This document shows positions 34,332 through 47,710 of a DNA stretch of 64,000 nucleotides, piece by piece. The notes beneath the pieces were generated by a model. That model saw nothing but the letters and a program-made list of their open reading frames with translations, was not told the DNA's origin and did not search any database. Every line of letters starts with the position of its first letter. Within the stretch, counting starts at the first letter, position 1. The DNA lies in NCBI GenBank assembly GCA_035222895.1, contig JAVYIG010000413.1:467501-531500 (forward strand), written 5' to 3'. Both the position numbers and the translations under genes were made by a program. Source of the DNA: Strongylocentrotus droebachiensis (lineage: Eukaryota > Echinodermata > Echinoidea > Camarodonta > Strongylocentrotidae).

Positions 34332-37300
34332 GCGCATAGGGATCTATCGTAGCAAGTGCTGTACAGTATGGTGGCCATCCAGCACTCCCTGCATGAGAAA
34401 GATGGAAAATTATCAAGTATTCTCTTAATAGAAGCCAATTTTTCATTGAAAAGTTATGTGTTGTGATGAACTGAAAATCAATATTTAGCAACTTTGTGGG
34501 AGTAAAATCACAACAAATTTCAGATAATCATGCGCGCATGCGTCCGCTTGCCATTCTTTTAAGATTCATGGCGCCGCATAGGAAATTACTGATTTATTCC
34601 CCACATTACTGATTTTGAGCCTTATGGTTACTGATTTGTGCTCTGAAAGGTTGGCATCCCTGCATGTACGTTTTGCTTAAATCTTAATCCTAAAAATAGT
34701 TGCAATTGCCGCACTAACTCTAACCTTGTACCTTTGACGAAATAAAGCACAGACCATGAGTCAGTTCATTGATGATTTGGAATTCTATTTATCCATGCCT
34801 ATGGAGAACTATCACAAATTAATTTTTAGAATTTAATCTTTAAAGATTTCATTCTCTTTTTCTGTTTAATAATTAATTTCCTCCATGGGAACAGGTGCTA
34901 TGCAGCTAATTGGTACATTCAATATATTTTAAACTGAAATATTGTCATAGAGGTGATATGTGTGAGTTCTGAAGCTTTTATCTTTTCTATCTTTTCCAAA
35001 GATTCTTTCTCCAGGCAGTCAATTCTGGCACCAACTTCACCTTGCAATGAGAGGTCATCAAGCACAATGCTTGATATTCTATTCAGACTTGCCAGATGTA
35101 TATTGTGATTGTGTCCTCCATGAAAAATATCATTATGTATCGGTAGTTTTTTGTTTGTTTTTGGATTTACTTGTGTATTGATTCTACTGTGTTTCTAATA
35201 TTCTTCGTCTCTATGACGTTTCTAAAAGATCTTTTCTTTCATTTCTTACATTTGATATGACCAGATCACAAAGCTACAAGCTGCAATCAAGTATGGAGAA
35301 GAAGACTTGCCTGGAGCAAAGGTATGTATTAGTTTGGTAGAGAAGGTTGAGTTCTTGGAAAGATGAACACAAAATTTGTGACCTTTATCTTTCTTTGTAT
35401 GCTAGTGTGGAAGAATCTCATAGAAAAATATGTCCCTGAACGGATATCTCTTCAAATGCCCACATATTCCAAATATGACAAGTTACAGCTAAAGGTAGTA
35501 TCGACCGCAATTTTCTTGCCACGTTTGTGGCCAAAACATGAAATACTTCAGTGAGATGAAATTAAGTTGCAGTTTGGACATTCATGAATTGCTGTGCACT
35601 TGGTATTGTCATAATAATTGTAAACTAGATTTAACAAAGAGTTGTCCTGTTGACCATTACTACAAAGAAACCATATTGTTGCATTTTCACTAATGTACTG
35701 ACAAATGTATTTGAAACTTCATTTGATTCAGCTGTGGTTCAACTACACTGTATGTAATCAAATGTATTGTTTTCTGTATGACATCAGAGTCTAGTTGAGC
35801 AGTGTCCCAATGATGACCCTGACACAGAGGTCAACCTTGGTTGTCTTCTCTTCAAAGGGGGTCGCTATGAGCAAGCATGTCAGAAGTTCACCACAGCCAT
35901 GCAGATAATGGGTTATAGAGCAGGTAAGATCATTGCATTGATTAGAAATAATAATGTACCATGAAATTGTTGAGCTCAGTACCTTCACGGTGAACATGGG
36001 AAAATGGGATACATAGACACTAGCTAGGATGAATAGGAATGATGGTTCGTTTTACCTGATTGCTAAGAAAGCATGTGTATGCTTGAACGAAAATCAAACA
36101 TTTTTTTGTACTGGAAATGATGCAATCTCTTTTCATTCCTAACATTTGTCACCATCTTTTATTTATCATGAATTAATGAAATAGATTATACTAACAAGGG
36201 TCTGCATCATTCCAGTGGTAAAAAATAAAAACAAAACAACATTTTCTTTTTTTTATAGTTTGTTGTTATAGTTTAGACTATGGCAGCAATTAAATCAAAA
36301 ATATCTATCCTAATCCTAATCTGTGAAGTAACAAGTTTTTCAGCCTGATCATAGTTTTAATAATATATTAATAAATTAATACTGTTTATGAAAAATAGTA
36401 AAATATTCATCCTTTGATATCATACTATATTTTAAACTTTCTTTTATTCACAATTAAAGAAGAGGGCATTGGTAAGTTTGTGGATGATGTGACAGCAACG
36501 ATTTTGATTCTGTGTACCTTTCTATCCTGGTAAACAATCCTGTATCATTTGGGTGCACTATGTCTCCATAGCTTCTACTTCAATTGATTTGGGCAAATGA
36601 CAGCTCATATAAGAATATATAATAGGGAATTTAAATGAGAAGCTATCACTTGACACTCAACCCTTTTGTTATGTGCACAACCTCGCAATATAGAAACCTT
36701 TTTAGGACAGAGATGCATTCAAAGTACGCAAATCCATCGTTTTCATTGTCTTATAGCTGCGCCCTTTTGACTAATAGACAACCTGATTCCAAACAGGAGT
36801 AAGGCATGGTACCACAAATACCCTAAATTTGACATAACAAATATTGCATGCATTTTGTAGTTCAATATAATGTATTCACCTCCAAATTCAGAATTTCCCT
36901 TGTGCCATTATATTTCAACCTCGGCCTCTGGCCTTGGCAAATACCATCACTCAGGAAAACTCTGAATTTGAAGGTTCATATACTCATTGAATTGAACAAC
37001 TGAGAATGCAATTGTTGTATAATGTTGTGTTTCTCTTTTGGTGAATACTTTCTTCTACTTGTAAATTGAGTTGGATTGATTATTTGGAAGTTTGAAGTGA
37101 TGGGTAACTGTTTTACTGAGATTTTCTGCAGTTTTTCTTGTATTACATGTACTAATGATTTTGTGATGCAAGTAAAAATGGGACTTTCACAAACTTGTCA
37201 ATGTCCTATCTTATGAATAAATCTATACTGTATATCTAAATGCTCATCATTGAATGATGGTTTTTGGAAAGCATACGTGTAGGCCGGATAAGGGGATGTA

Positions 37301-40300
37301 GTTCTGCTTGCATATTTCATATAGTCCAGCAATAATGTCAGTTAGTCTGTTATTATGCAGCCATTGTAGCTGTTTTGCTGACTCTCTAAGTTTTCAAAAC
37401 AATCAAAAGTTGGATCATATAAAACTATTTTCGAAAAAACAAACATTCATGTAATTTGATTATAATAATGATAACTGCTTTCTGTTGGAAAGTGCCATTG
37501 CCCCCTTGAATATTTCATAATAAGTGCTAGTAATTAATGTGGAAGTTTTTCTTTTTCCATCCTGTCTTTAATACCAGATTTGGCATATAATATTGCCCTG
37601 TGCTACTACAGTATGAAGCAGTATGCCCCAGCTCTTCGCAACATTGCAGAAATCATTGAGCGTGGCATACGAGAACATCCAGGTGAGATTTCAAGAAAAA
37701 AATTGTTCTTGTTTCAAAGATGATGCTGTTAAAATGCTTATTTTTAATTAAAGAACTTTTTTGCTTCCAGCATTGCATTATTATGTATCTGCTGTACAGG
37801 TAATGAAAAAAAAGAAGAGATTTTTTACTGAATTACATTGTATGTTCTGTTTTGTTTCTGCGCGTATGTTTGGCTAACAATTTAGTCTCGACCCATAATT
37901 GTTAGAGTTTCAAATGAATTAAGTCTTCAGATGCTTTATTCAGTCGTAGACTAAATTGTTGTCTTCTTATCTGTTTCACTGATATGCAAATTTGACATAT
38001 ATATGCAGATAATAGATTACTTTTTATACAAATATTGAACATCTGTGGGAAGAAAACCTGTAAATGTTACATATGCTCAGGACACATGTGCTGAAATTCA
38101 CAGTCCAGACCCCCAAATTATCTTCTTTTTTTTACATTGGCCCTGTTCATACAGAATCTAAAAGTGTGGAGCTGGGATTGATGAAAAAATACAATTTAAG
38201 GCTCATACAAATGCTTTGAAAATATTACGTCTTTGGGTTTTATACTCGTTCAGAAACCTAAACATTGTCTTTCCATTGATATTACTGATCCATAAATTGT
38301 GTACTTAGCCATTTGTTTCATTCTATCCTTTGTACAGAGCTGAGTGTGGGAATGACAACTGAAGGCATCGATGTGCGGAGTGTTGGCAACACGCTGATAC
38401 TCCATGAGACTGCTCTGATAGAGGCTTTTAACCTCAAGGCTGCCATAGAGTACCAACTTAAAAACTGTAAGTGTAAATATCGCATTAATTATACTCTTAT
38501 TCTAAGTGTATGGCATAAATGTATTCAACGGCTTCATTTGCTATGTGGTTGCTATGTGGTTACATCAGCTTAAAGTGTCAGTTTTGTTTTATTCTGTGAG
38601 TTATTAAATTTCTGTCATTTCTCCAGTAAGTTTGGGAGAGAGAATATATCAGAGCAAATTAATGAGTTATGGAAGAGAAGAAATGTAAGCTTATATGATT
38701 TAGTATTTCATATATGTTGTGTATTTAATTTGCTTACAGTGGAAGCGTCTCAAGAAGCATTGACAGATATGCCACCCAGAGCAGAAGAGGTAATCATTAT
38801 GACAAGATCATTCATAGGTTCTTTTTTTTTCTTCAACATATAGAACTCAATTTTATATTAGTTTCATTAAAAACCCAATGGTTTGCAAAACACACAGTGG
38901 TCCCCCTTACAATCATAACAGTGAACTAGCACATACAGAATACAAACAAAACAAAAAAACAAAATAAAAGTCATATACAGGCACATTACAATCAGTAAAC
39001 AAAAGTGAATAAAGAAAGATAGAAAATTTCAAATATATATTGTCAATGATGAAAATAAAAATTGGAAGTGTGAAGCTAGTAGGTATTCATAAAGGTTCAT
39101 TTAAACTTTGATTGAAAGGCATTTTTAAGGTCAAATTTCTAAACAATATTTAGATCGCTGAGGTAATGAACTGTCTTAACAATTTAGACAATGAGACTAT
39201 GATGGGTTGTGTAGATGAAGGTTTGGTATGCATTCTCCTAGAAATGTACATCCATAGTCCACGTACTCAATAAATGTTTGTCAGCTGCTAATTGTAATTT
39301 GTTAATTCAATTTTATTTTGTAATTTGTTAATTCAATTTTATTTTGTAATTTGTTAATTCAATTTTATTTTGTAATTATAGAAATTTTTGTAACATTAGA
39401 AATCAAGATAAACATTGATCGAAGATTCTCTCCTGATTATTCACATGTACCTATGTTGATTCAATATGTCATTGTATTTTCATTTTCTCTTGTAACAGGA
39501 GCTTGACCCTGTGACCTTACACAACCAGGCCCTCATGAACATGGAGGCTCAACCAACACAAGGATTCGAGAAACTTCAGTTCCTTCTTCAACAAAATCCA
39601 TTCCCTCCAGAGACGTTTGGCAACCTGCTTCTGCTTTATGTGAAATATGAGGTAAAATTTTTCATTAGATTTTAGTTTGTTGAAATGGAGGAAATTGGTG
39701 TAACTTCTTGCAATTCAATGTTTTGCTGAGAAAATTATTGTAGAACCAAGAAATGTGATGATCATAAACTTTTGCGACTTTTAAACAACTACTACTTGTG
39801 AAGCAAGGAATTTACGCAAAGTGCAAAAATGGACAGTTTTATCACTTTTTATTCAAATATTTTGCATTATAGCCTCTTAAGGCTCGCTCACAACTGTTGC
39901 AGTAAACCCCTAGTAGGTACCATGGTGTTTTTGTGTGTGTACTCATTGAAAGGCAAGTGGAGATTCTGTGTAGAACAAAGGTCTTGTACATACTCACTTA
40001 TTTGAGTTTTTGGAGATTTAAACAAATGTGAATTACAACACATTTACATATCTCTGCGATATAATGCCACATGTGTAAACAAGCTCCTAGAAATCAAACT
40101 GATAGCGAATTTAAGAATGACATAAAGAGCTTTAGAATGATCCCTTCATTTTCTTTATATATATCCTTCAAATGACCATCTTATAAATCAGTCTGTGTGG
40201 TGCCCTACTCACATTCTTTACTTTATGTCCTCAAATAAAGTATTGGTAATGATTTAAGCTTCTATGCGTTTAGTCTTGGGCCCCGTCTTATAAAGAGTTG

Positions 40301-43300
40301 ATATCAATCGCAACTTATAAAGAGTCGATAGCAACTTATAAACAGTTGATTTCAATCGCAACTTATTTGCAATTGATCTCAATCGCAACTATGTACATAA
40401 GAGAAAGGAGACAGCAAACTTGCCATTGATTGGCGAACTTACGATTGCTTTGGATCAATCGTAACACTTTTTTAAAAGACGGGGCCCTGATTGCCGCCAT
40501 CAACCTTTTGTCATGATCCACCCTCTTTACAGTACTATGACCTGGCTGCTGACGTGCTAGCAGAGAATGCCCATCTCACCTTCAAGTACCTCAGCCAGTA
40601 CCTCTACGACTTCCTAGATGCCGTCATCACCATGCAGACATCCAAGGAAGAAGCCTATCGTAAGCTTGATGAGATGGCCACACGTCACACCGAACAGCTG
40701 CGTAAGCTCACCAAGCAGGTCCAGGAATCACGGCAGGTCCGGGACGACGATACCGTCAAGAAGACAGTGATCGAGTACGATGAGGGCTTGGAGAGGTAGG
40801 CATTGATTCAATAAATGTGTAGCACTGTACCAATGTTGATTACACACCTACATATTCTTTTGCCAAGGTGGTCTGAAAACTGTCGTATGCTCGAGATGAA
40901 TGGGGGGGGGGGGGGGCGGCGGCGTAGTACAGTTTTAACATCACACAGAGGTAGAGGTGTTATGTTTAAACCTTGTTTTATATATTACATCCCTCAATTT
41001 AATTCTATAAAGTTATGCCTGTAAAAATATTGCTTTGGAATAATTGCTGATCAATGAGTTGGCATAGTGTGCATGTTGTATGTTGCACATTGTCCAGTAT
41101 GTTATAGTGTCTTTTGCATTTTACATGTATGTCTGCCGACTCATCAACTTTACTTGTGAGCTCATGGGCGATACCCGTGTATCCCACTTAGGGCCATTTG
41201 ATATTGTGACATAGCATTCAATATCCAATTATATACCTGCAACTTTGACCAGTCAGAGGACGATACCATAATGGTAGAAAATGCCATCTCCCAAAGAACC
41301 TGTGAGTCCATTCTAGTTGAATATAACACAAATGATGTTATCATGCTTTTGTATCAAATAAAATACCCTTTACTAGTCAACTATAATTATTGTCCTCTCT
41401 TTCTTCAGGTACATCCCCGTCCTGATGCAGCAGGCTAAGATCTACTGGGACATGGAGAACTACACCCAGGTGGAGAAGATCTTCCGCAAGTCGGTGGAGT
41501 TCTGCAACGAGCATGAGGTTTGGAAGCTCAATGTCTCCCATGTGCTCTTCATGCAGGGCAAGTACAAGGAGGCCATCGGGTTCTACGAGCCTATCGTCAA
41601 GAAGAACTATGACAATGTGAGCTTTGCAATGTGATATTACTTTCTTTTAAAGCTTATCTGTACTAGTTTACTGCACAGGTGGTTATCTCATCAACTCAGC
41701 TCTCAAATAACATACGAAAAAGAGGATCATGGGAGACCAATGGTCACCGATTAGGCATTGTTTTGTTTATAGAGGGAGCAAGTAGCTACACGTAGGACAG
41801 TGTGGCTTTAAGTTTGATCAGATGGGATGGTGTGATTTGTGTTTTTAACAACTATTGATGAGAGACAGGAATATTCACTTCTTTAGCAATCTGAAATATA
41901 TCTTGGGAAGAGAAGTACCATCATGGCCCCTTTTTCAAAAGAACTGCAATTGATCCAAATCCAAGTCCTCCAATTAATAATAAAGTTACAATTACTTATT
42001 TCTTATGTAAAGAGTTGCAATTGATATCGAACTGAGCTTAGATCAATATGGATCACACCCAACTTTTTATAAGATGGAGCATTCTATGCACTCTCAGTAG
42101 AAACATTTATAATATTTACCCATTTCTAGAGTGTCCACTTATATCTAACTCAGAGCTTCCTCTAGACGATTGTAGGCCTGAGTGACCTTTCTTTTGCAGT
42201 TGAAGGAATTCTGCTAAACATTTGTAATTTGATTGCTAAATATTTATTTTGCTTCTCCTTTCAGATTTTGAGCGTGAGTGCCATTGTTCTAGCCAACATC
42301 TGCGTCTCCTACATCATGAACACCACAAATGAAGAGGTATGTACTCCTACAAATTGTGTTAGATAGTACAATAAATGTAGGATATATATAATGAAATGAA
42401 TACTTTTAATTCTCAATGCATGTTGTATCAGTGTAGTGGTGTAGTGGTTTATTCAATTTGTGCCCGGAGATATGGGTTTAGGGTCCTAGCCTCAGGCTCA
42501 TACCAAGGTCCTTTGGCAAGACAGTAATCATCATTTGTTGCTCGTCACCAAGGTGGAGTACATGAGTGCCTCAAATGCCTCGGCCTTATGATGGTAGCCT
42601 AGTTAAAACAGGGCTATACTGGAGCACCATTAGCACCCAGTGCATGACGGATATGAGCATTTCACGATCATATATGACTATTATGAAACCACCTCCTCTG
42701 GCTTTGAACCCATTGTTGGATCTTTAGAAATTAACTGTCAAATTATTATTTTTTCTTCAAATTTGTATGTGTAGATTGGAGTTATACAATATGCACTTAA
42801 TGTTGTGAGTCTTGCCATTAATGCATTAACATGACCTTAAAAAAAACTTTATTTCTCATGAAACAGGCTGAAGAGCTAATGAGGAAGATCGAGAAGGAGG
42901 AAGAGCAGATAGCGTACGATGAACCTGATAAAAAGATCTACCACTTGTGTATTGTCAACCTGGTGATTGGAACCTTGTACTGTGCCAAGGGCAACTATGA
43001 GTTTGGCATCTCAAGGGTCATGAAGAGCTTGGAACCTTATCAGAAGAAGGTAGTTAACCAAATATTTTCAAAAGATGTTTTACAAAATATCTCCCAAAAT
43101 GTTGTGTTCAAGTTTGAAGTTTGTCATGAACCCAACATGAACCCAAGATTTATACTAAACATGATAATGTGTGAGGTGCAAAATAAGAATGAGTTGGAAA
43201 TATATTAATGTGTCAAAATTTATTAGGATCAAAGACAGTTTTCATGTGTTGTGGGGGAGGGAGGGTGGGGGGTGGTATTAGCCGGCAAGTACTTATTATG

Positions 43301-44984
43301 AATTTGCACTGAGTAGACTCTAAGTCCTAGACTGTTGTGTTGGGGACCCTGAAACCGGCCTGCCATTATTTTGCAGGATACTGGTCACACTTAGTTTGCA
43401 TGCCCATTTTCAGTGCTGTTTTATCATATTTTCATTGATAGATTGTTGAAATGATCAAGGGTTGTCAAAACACAAGGTTGTAACTAATTACTGTAATCAT
43501 CAAAACTATTTCCAATCCACACCAAAGGCATTCTATCTACCACTTTTTAGTTGCAGTGGCAAAGCACAGCACACATCATGCCACATTTTCAGCAACCTAG
43601 TAACTTAACTTCAAAAGACCAATTGAGCTGGTAGATTCTATGATTTTTCTTCATATCTTCCCTTTTGCGATTCCCCTCCTATGCACATTTCGTTCCTGTT
43701 TTCACGAAGTGATGGTAGTGAGGAAAATCCGCACGCAAATTGTATGCGATTTTCATTCACTACCGTCACTTCGTGAAAATAGGGACGATTTGACGCCCAA
43801 AACTTGATAATAACAATAATAATTGCTACTATTCATTCATATTCCTACAGTTGGGTACGGACACCTGGTTCTATGCCAAGCGTTGTTTCTTGAGTCTTCT
43901 AGAGAACATGGCTAAGCACATGATCATGCTGAGGGATGCTGTCATAGAGGAATGCATTCACTTCTTAGAACACTGTGAAGGTAAGGACAATTTGACACAT
44001 TAATGTGTCAAATTCACATGTTCACATAAAGCACATGTCTTTTTTTTTATTTTTTTTATTTTAAGTAAGAAACCAAAGAATAATAATAAAAACTGATGAA
44101 TGTTAATGATTTGGTTCTGCATAAAAACATTTTGGTTTCCTTTTTTTGTTGTTCAATCAAGGTTATAGAAGTAATATTTATTGGCCATTTAGATTTTTAA
44201 AAAGGCATCTTTCTTCCTTTGGCTCTATTAAAGACAAGTTACTGAACATGTATTTATTTATTCCCTCCATTAAAGAATAGAATAGGGAAAAAATAACAAC
44301 AAATAAAAACATGGTTCAAGAATCTAGAAGCAGTTACTAGTAATCTTCTTGCAGTAGTAGAAAGATTTTCATCTTGGAATTGCAAGTATAGTAGTTTCAT
44401 AAATGGAGGAAAGAATATGTAAGGGTAGATGTAAGTGCAGAACAATGATGTTTGCTTGGAAAGAGTCAGCAGTATTTTCAGTCGGTTTGTGTTTAGAGCC
44501 TACATGACATCCAACTTCTTACAGGTAGGGTATTCTAATGACACTACTGCTGATTGAAGAATACTGCCGTCTGCTACTCACAATATCTAGATGTGTCGAA
44601 AGCCACGTTCCACTATTCATCACCAACTGCATGACGAGCGCATGATGATGCTGCTTGAGTACAAGAATTGGAAATCACTACATGTATGCCGTCATGCACC
44701 CAAAAATGGCACAATTGAAAATACATTAAAGCAGGAGTAGGTAGCAATGATGAAAATGATGAAACTATTTTGGATTATTATTTTTTCATTATTTTGTTTA
44801 AACTAATGTTATTGTTTTTTGTAATACTACATTTATTAATCATTGTATTTCCCATCCAGTGTACGGACGAGATGTAGTGGCCATTGTTGAACAGCCCCTT
44901 GAGGAAGACCCCCTGCACGAAGGAAAGAACACAGTCACCTATGAAGCAAGGCTTCTTAAGCATCTCCTTCAAGAAGTCATATAG
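28566..44984 (+). CDS. ttc30: TTC30 / IFT70, tetratricopeptide subunit of intraflagellar transport complex B
   Basis: Core IFT-B protein needed to build cilia; in other animals the orthologue (DYF-1, IFT70) binds IFT52/IFT88 and supports axonemal tubulin polyglutamylation. Fifteen coding exons join in frame: 28566-28619, 33271-33336, 33747-33956, 35265-35321, 35788-35923, 37578-37682, 38338-38466, 38740-38789, 39499-39651, 40533-40795, 41409-41616, 42265-42336, 42867-43049, 43851-43980, 44860-44984. The product is 646 aa (human TTC30A 665) and is TPR-rich throughout. It starts MAAQNIKDGEYTASIY in a good context (GAAAGATGG). Diagnostic stretches are LLGYCYFHVQDYANAAECYE, GMTTEGIDVRSVGNTL, LTDMPPRAEEELDPVTLHNQ, FLLQQNPFPPETFGNLLLLY and YHLCIVNLVIGTLYCAKGNY. 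All introns are GT-AG. Intron 1 (4.6 kb) contains a fossil Ty3/gypsy element and a MITE. No break or missing exon was found. Confidence 0.97.
29276..31680 (+). mobile_element. Fossil Ty3/gypsy LTR retrotransposon in TTC30 intron 1
   Basis: Sense-oriented remains of a Ty3/gypsy element. The order of parts is a gag C-terminal region with a zinc-knuckle-like motif (from 29276), an aspartic-protease-like region (about 30100-30410), the end of reverse transcriptase with the start of RNase H (about 30770-31090), and a single LTR-like segment with a TATA-type promoter (about 31330-31680). It is broken: much of pol, including integrase, is absent, several breaks interrupt the rest, and no matching second LTR was recognised. 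It looks old. TTC30 exons on either side are intact, so it is removed with the intron. Confidence 0.75.
31985..32391. mobile_element. 391-bp non-autonomous hAT-like element with 8-bp target duplication
   Basis: Terminal inverted repeats CCCGGCCCCCCACTCAG (left copy with one extra C) lie at 31993 on and, as complement, up to 32383. They are flanked by the direct repeat ACTCTACT (31985-31992 and 32384-32391). An 8-bp target duplication fits hAT-type insertion. No transposase frame. It lies just downstream of the fossil LTR element within TTC30 intron 1. Confidence 0.8.
32400..33270. other. TTC30 intron 1, right part
   Basis: AT-rich intron sequence up to the acceptor TATTTTCAG at 33270. No other feature recognised. 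Confidence 0.5.
39293..39378. repeat. 26-bp tandem repeat, 3.3 copies
   Basis: TGTAATTTGTTAATTC followed by AATTTTATTT is repeated three times exactly and then partially, in TTC30 intron 8. The exactness suggests recent expansion. Confidence 0.95.
40278..40487. mobile_element. MITE, GGGCCCCGTCTTA family (intron 9 of TTC30)
   Basis: The left end GGGCCCCGTCTTATAAAGAG and the right end AAAAGACGGGGCCC are inverted, with internal repeats of AATCGCAACTTAT. Related copies lie at 56451-56609 and 41925-42081. No clear target duplication. Confidence 0.8.
41925..42081. mobile_element. Diverged MITE of the GGGCCCCGTCTTA family (intron 11 of TTC30)
   Basis: GGCCCCTTTTTCAAAAGAAC at the left and TTTTTATAAGATGGAGC at the right keep the family outline. 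Inside are GCAATTGATCC, AAGTCCTCCAAT and TTCTTATGTA, which match 56451-56609 in order. It is older than the other two copies. Confidence 0.65.
42425..42685 (+). mobile_element. tRNA-derived SINE (intron 12 of TTC30)
   Basis: GTGTAGTGGTGTAGTGGTTT resembles an A-box and GGGTTTAGGGTCC a B-box. A body follows with TACCAAGGTCC, GAGCACCATTAGC and GAGCATTTCACGATC, ending in a short ATT-rich tail. Same general type as 10240-10400. Confidence 0.6.
43691..43787. repeat. 97-bp hairpin in TTC30 intron 13
   Basis: Left arm CGTTCCTGTTTTCACGAAGT onward pairs with right arm ACTTCGTGAAAATAGGGACG. Arms are about 44 nt with small bulges around a loop GCAAATT. ATTT occurs on both outer sides, a possible 4-bp duplication. 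It could be a tiny palindromic MITE or a precursor-microRNA-like hairpin. Confidence 0.75.
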
Positions 44985-45441
44985 ACTTGCACTTAATCCA
45001 TGTACATGACTGTACTGAACATTATTGATCCCTGGGAGATGGAATTGATCATTAATATTCTCTCCCCCCCCCCTATAAAAGGTATAGTGATCAATGACCT
45101 TTTAATTTTATGAATATTGACTCAATTTTCTGAATATCGGAAATACTATTACTCTTTCATTAATGTTATTTACTAGTGTTATTCAGTAATGACTATATTT
45201 TAAGTGGGGGAGGGGGCAGGGGTGTCAACCCACTCTCAGGATATTTAAGGAGTTGGGGAGGGGGGGGGGGCATTTTAATCAGAAGCATACACCACATAGG
45301 ATTCGTAATTAATAATTAAGGGTCGCTTGGGCAACTGCTAGTCTGAGGGTATATGCCCCAGGTAGGGGGAGTATAAGAAAGGGCTTTGTACTGGTACAAA
45401 GTTGTGAAGTGTAGGTGAGTGTGTTGAGATCCTTATCCCCA

Positions 45442-45447
45442 AATAAA
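45442..45447 (+). terminator. Candidate TTC30 polyadenylation signal
   Basis: AATAAA lies about 460 bp after the TTC30 stop codon; another lies at 45790-45795. Which one is used cannot be told from sequence. Confidence 0.35.
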
Positions 45448-45545
45448 TTATTCAGAGCAGATTTTTATGACAATTATATTTAGTTTTATTAAGTCATTCA
45501 TATTCAAATTTCTAATTGAATATCTTGTTACGATGTTAGTGTAAC

Positions 45546-45640
45546 TCTAATAATAATAATAATAATAATATTTTGATTTTATATAGCGCTTAATACATCT
45601 AAAATGTCTCGTAAGTGCTGTACATATATACTTAACTGAT
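45546..45640 (-). mobile_element. SINE 3' end with (ATT)n tail
   Basis: On the minus strand, GTACAGCACTTACGAGACAT then TTAAGCGCTATATAAAATC and an (ATT)n tail. Same tail architecture as 61123-61200. No 5' head seen. It lies about 560 bp after the TTC30 stop codon. Confidence 0.6.
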
Positions 45641-45649
45641 GTGTTAAGC

Positions 45650-47705
45650 ATAGACTAGTGCCGATATCCTTTGAGGTAATCTCATTGACTTTCAGTTATA
45701 CTTGAGTATGAGTAAGTGATGTTCAACTCACTTGTGATATCATTGTTTACATCTAGTAATATATATCTGTTCTTATGAATTGCTGAATGAATAAAATTAA
45801 AATAAGTTATATGGTATATGTATAATTTTGTGTACACCTCTCCCCACTTTTGGAGACTTTACAATATAGAAATTAAAAAATAAAGATTCCCTAGATGAGA
45901 ATTGATACATTTTCTCTAACACATTTCCAAAAATATCCTTTCTTTAGAATTCATTATATTTATTAAGTCTAAAGGAGAATGCAGAATTTCCTAGTAAAGT
46001 AATTTTATTAATGTCAGTGATGTTCTCATGTATCTGCAACTTGTAGCCGTACCGAAGTAGTGAGCAGAATTTTAACCTTGAACTTATGCTACTTGGGACA
46101 TATCCTGTAAGAGTTTTACTTTTTAGAGTGAGAGAAATCAGTGATCTGAAACAAAGCATATCTCCAAATACATGTACTGTAAATTTTGGCAGCAAACCAT
46201 ACACTGTCGATTTTGTCTGATTGTCAAACAAACAAAACAAAGAAGAAGATGAATGCATGTTTAATCTGGTATGGTCACATTAAAAATGCTTCAATATAAA
46301 TGAATATATAAACGCATCACTACAATTTTTCATAATAAAATATATTTTGATGAAAAACAATACTATCTTTATTTGTGTATTTTCTCCCAGTATTAATTAT
46401 GGCATGAATGCATTAAGTTATGTGTACAATTTATTATGCTTGCCACGACTCTCTTGTTTTTTCATATTCTTGTACCTATTTGCTCTTTATCTTTTTATCT
46501 TGTTTCGCCTTTGTCTGTAAATTTTCCTGGTACTTGCCGTCTAATCTACCTTTGTGAGTTTCAAAAAGGCCTAGATTATTAATGTTTCAGTCAGGCAATT
46601 CCATGATTACGGCAATGGAATAACGAAGTTAGTTTTTACCAAAATCTGTGAAGATATAGGCTCGACCGACACTTTGAATCAAAGTGGTAGAAAGTGTTAA
46701 CATATTTGTTTTAATCAAGGCTAATTATAAGGCTTACCAGGATGCCCTGTGATTACAGCCAATACATTACATTCAAAAGTATTGTACTACGAGTTAACAA
46801 TAGGTGGAGACAAATTAAGTAGGTTTTTAAGCATAGAAGGAAGAGAGAGGGCGATAAAGAGAGTGCAGGTGGAAAGATAGGAAGTCAGTGAGAGAGAAAG
46901 AGAGAGTGAGGGAGGGGAGGGGAGAGCTAAAGACAGAGAGTAAGAAAGGGGAGAGTTTTAGCATATTTGTTTTATGTTATTCAAATTACCAAAAAAATAG
47001 CCCATACAAAATAGGACAAAGACTAAGTGACTGGACAAAGTGTGGCAAAGAGAGAGAGAGAAAGATTTTTGAAAAGGTGGAAACAAATGGTGGGTTAATT
47101 GGTGGAGAGAGATTGACAAATTTAGAGTGAAATGAGACGACAAAACGAGAGAAAGAAAGACAGAGAGGTAGAGAGAGACACACACAACCCACACAACACA
47201 AACATGCACATCCCCCACACACTTTTTGGGAATGTTTCATCTGGATTTTCAAATCAAGAATAGTGGAGAAAGGAGAGAAGAAACTAAAAAAGCGTGTATG
47301 CTTTTAACTTGATAAGCATTCTGAATCTGTGACTACAAGTTTAGGGTCTTAACTTCAAAGATGATCTTTAACTCAAATAAATCAATTCAGAGAATAAAAA
47401 TGCTCTTCCACTGCTTTTATTTTGTTAATCGAATTGTACAGATTTACCAGCTCATTACAAGACATGTTTTTGTGGTGGAGATAGAATTATAGGAAAGCAA
47501 AGAAGGTTCATGAGAGTTTGTTCCAAGTGCAATGTTTACTTTAATGTTATCCCCCGAAGACATTCCACTCATTAGAAGGTCCAATAGACTACAAAAATAA
47601 CAATGTTCTCGAGACCAATATATGCATCAATGCGTCGCCTCCAGAACCGTCTATAAAAGTGACGGCCGTCAAATACAAATCGTATTTGAATAAATATACA
47701 CATAT
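45650..47705. other. Intergenic, no gene recognised; purine-rich patch
   Basis: AT-rich sequence between TTC30 and the next element. 46840-47185 is GA-rich (AGAGAG runs). The frame 46258-45944 on the minus strand has no recognisable domain. Confidence 0.5.
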
Positions 47706-47710
47706 TATAC

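Noticed and set aside
45944-46258. 104-aa minus-strand frame after TTC30 as a separate gene
   Set aside because: AT-rich frame with no recognisable domain, start context or splice partner; treated as chance.
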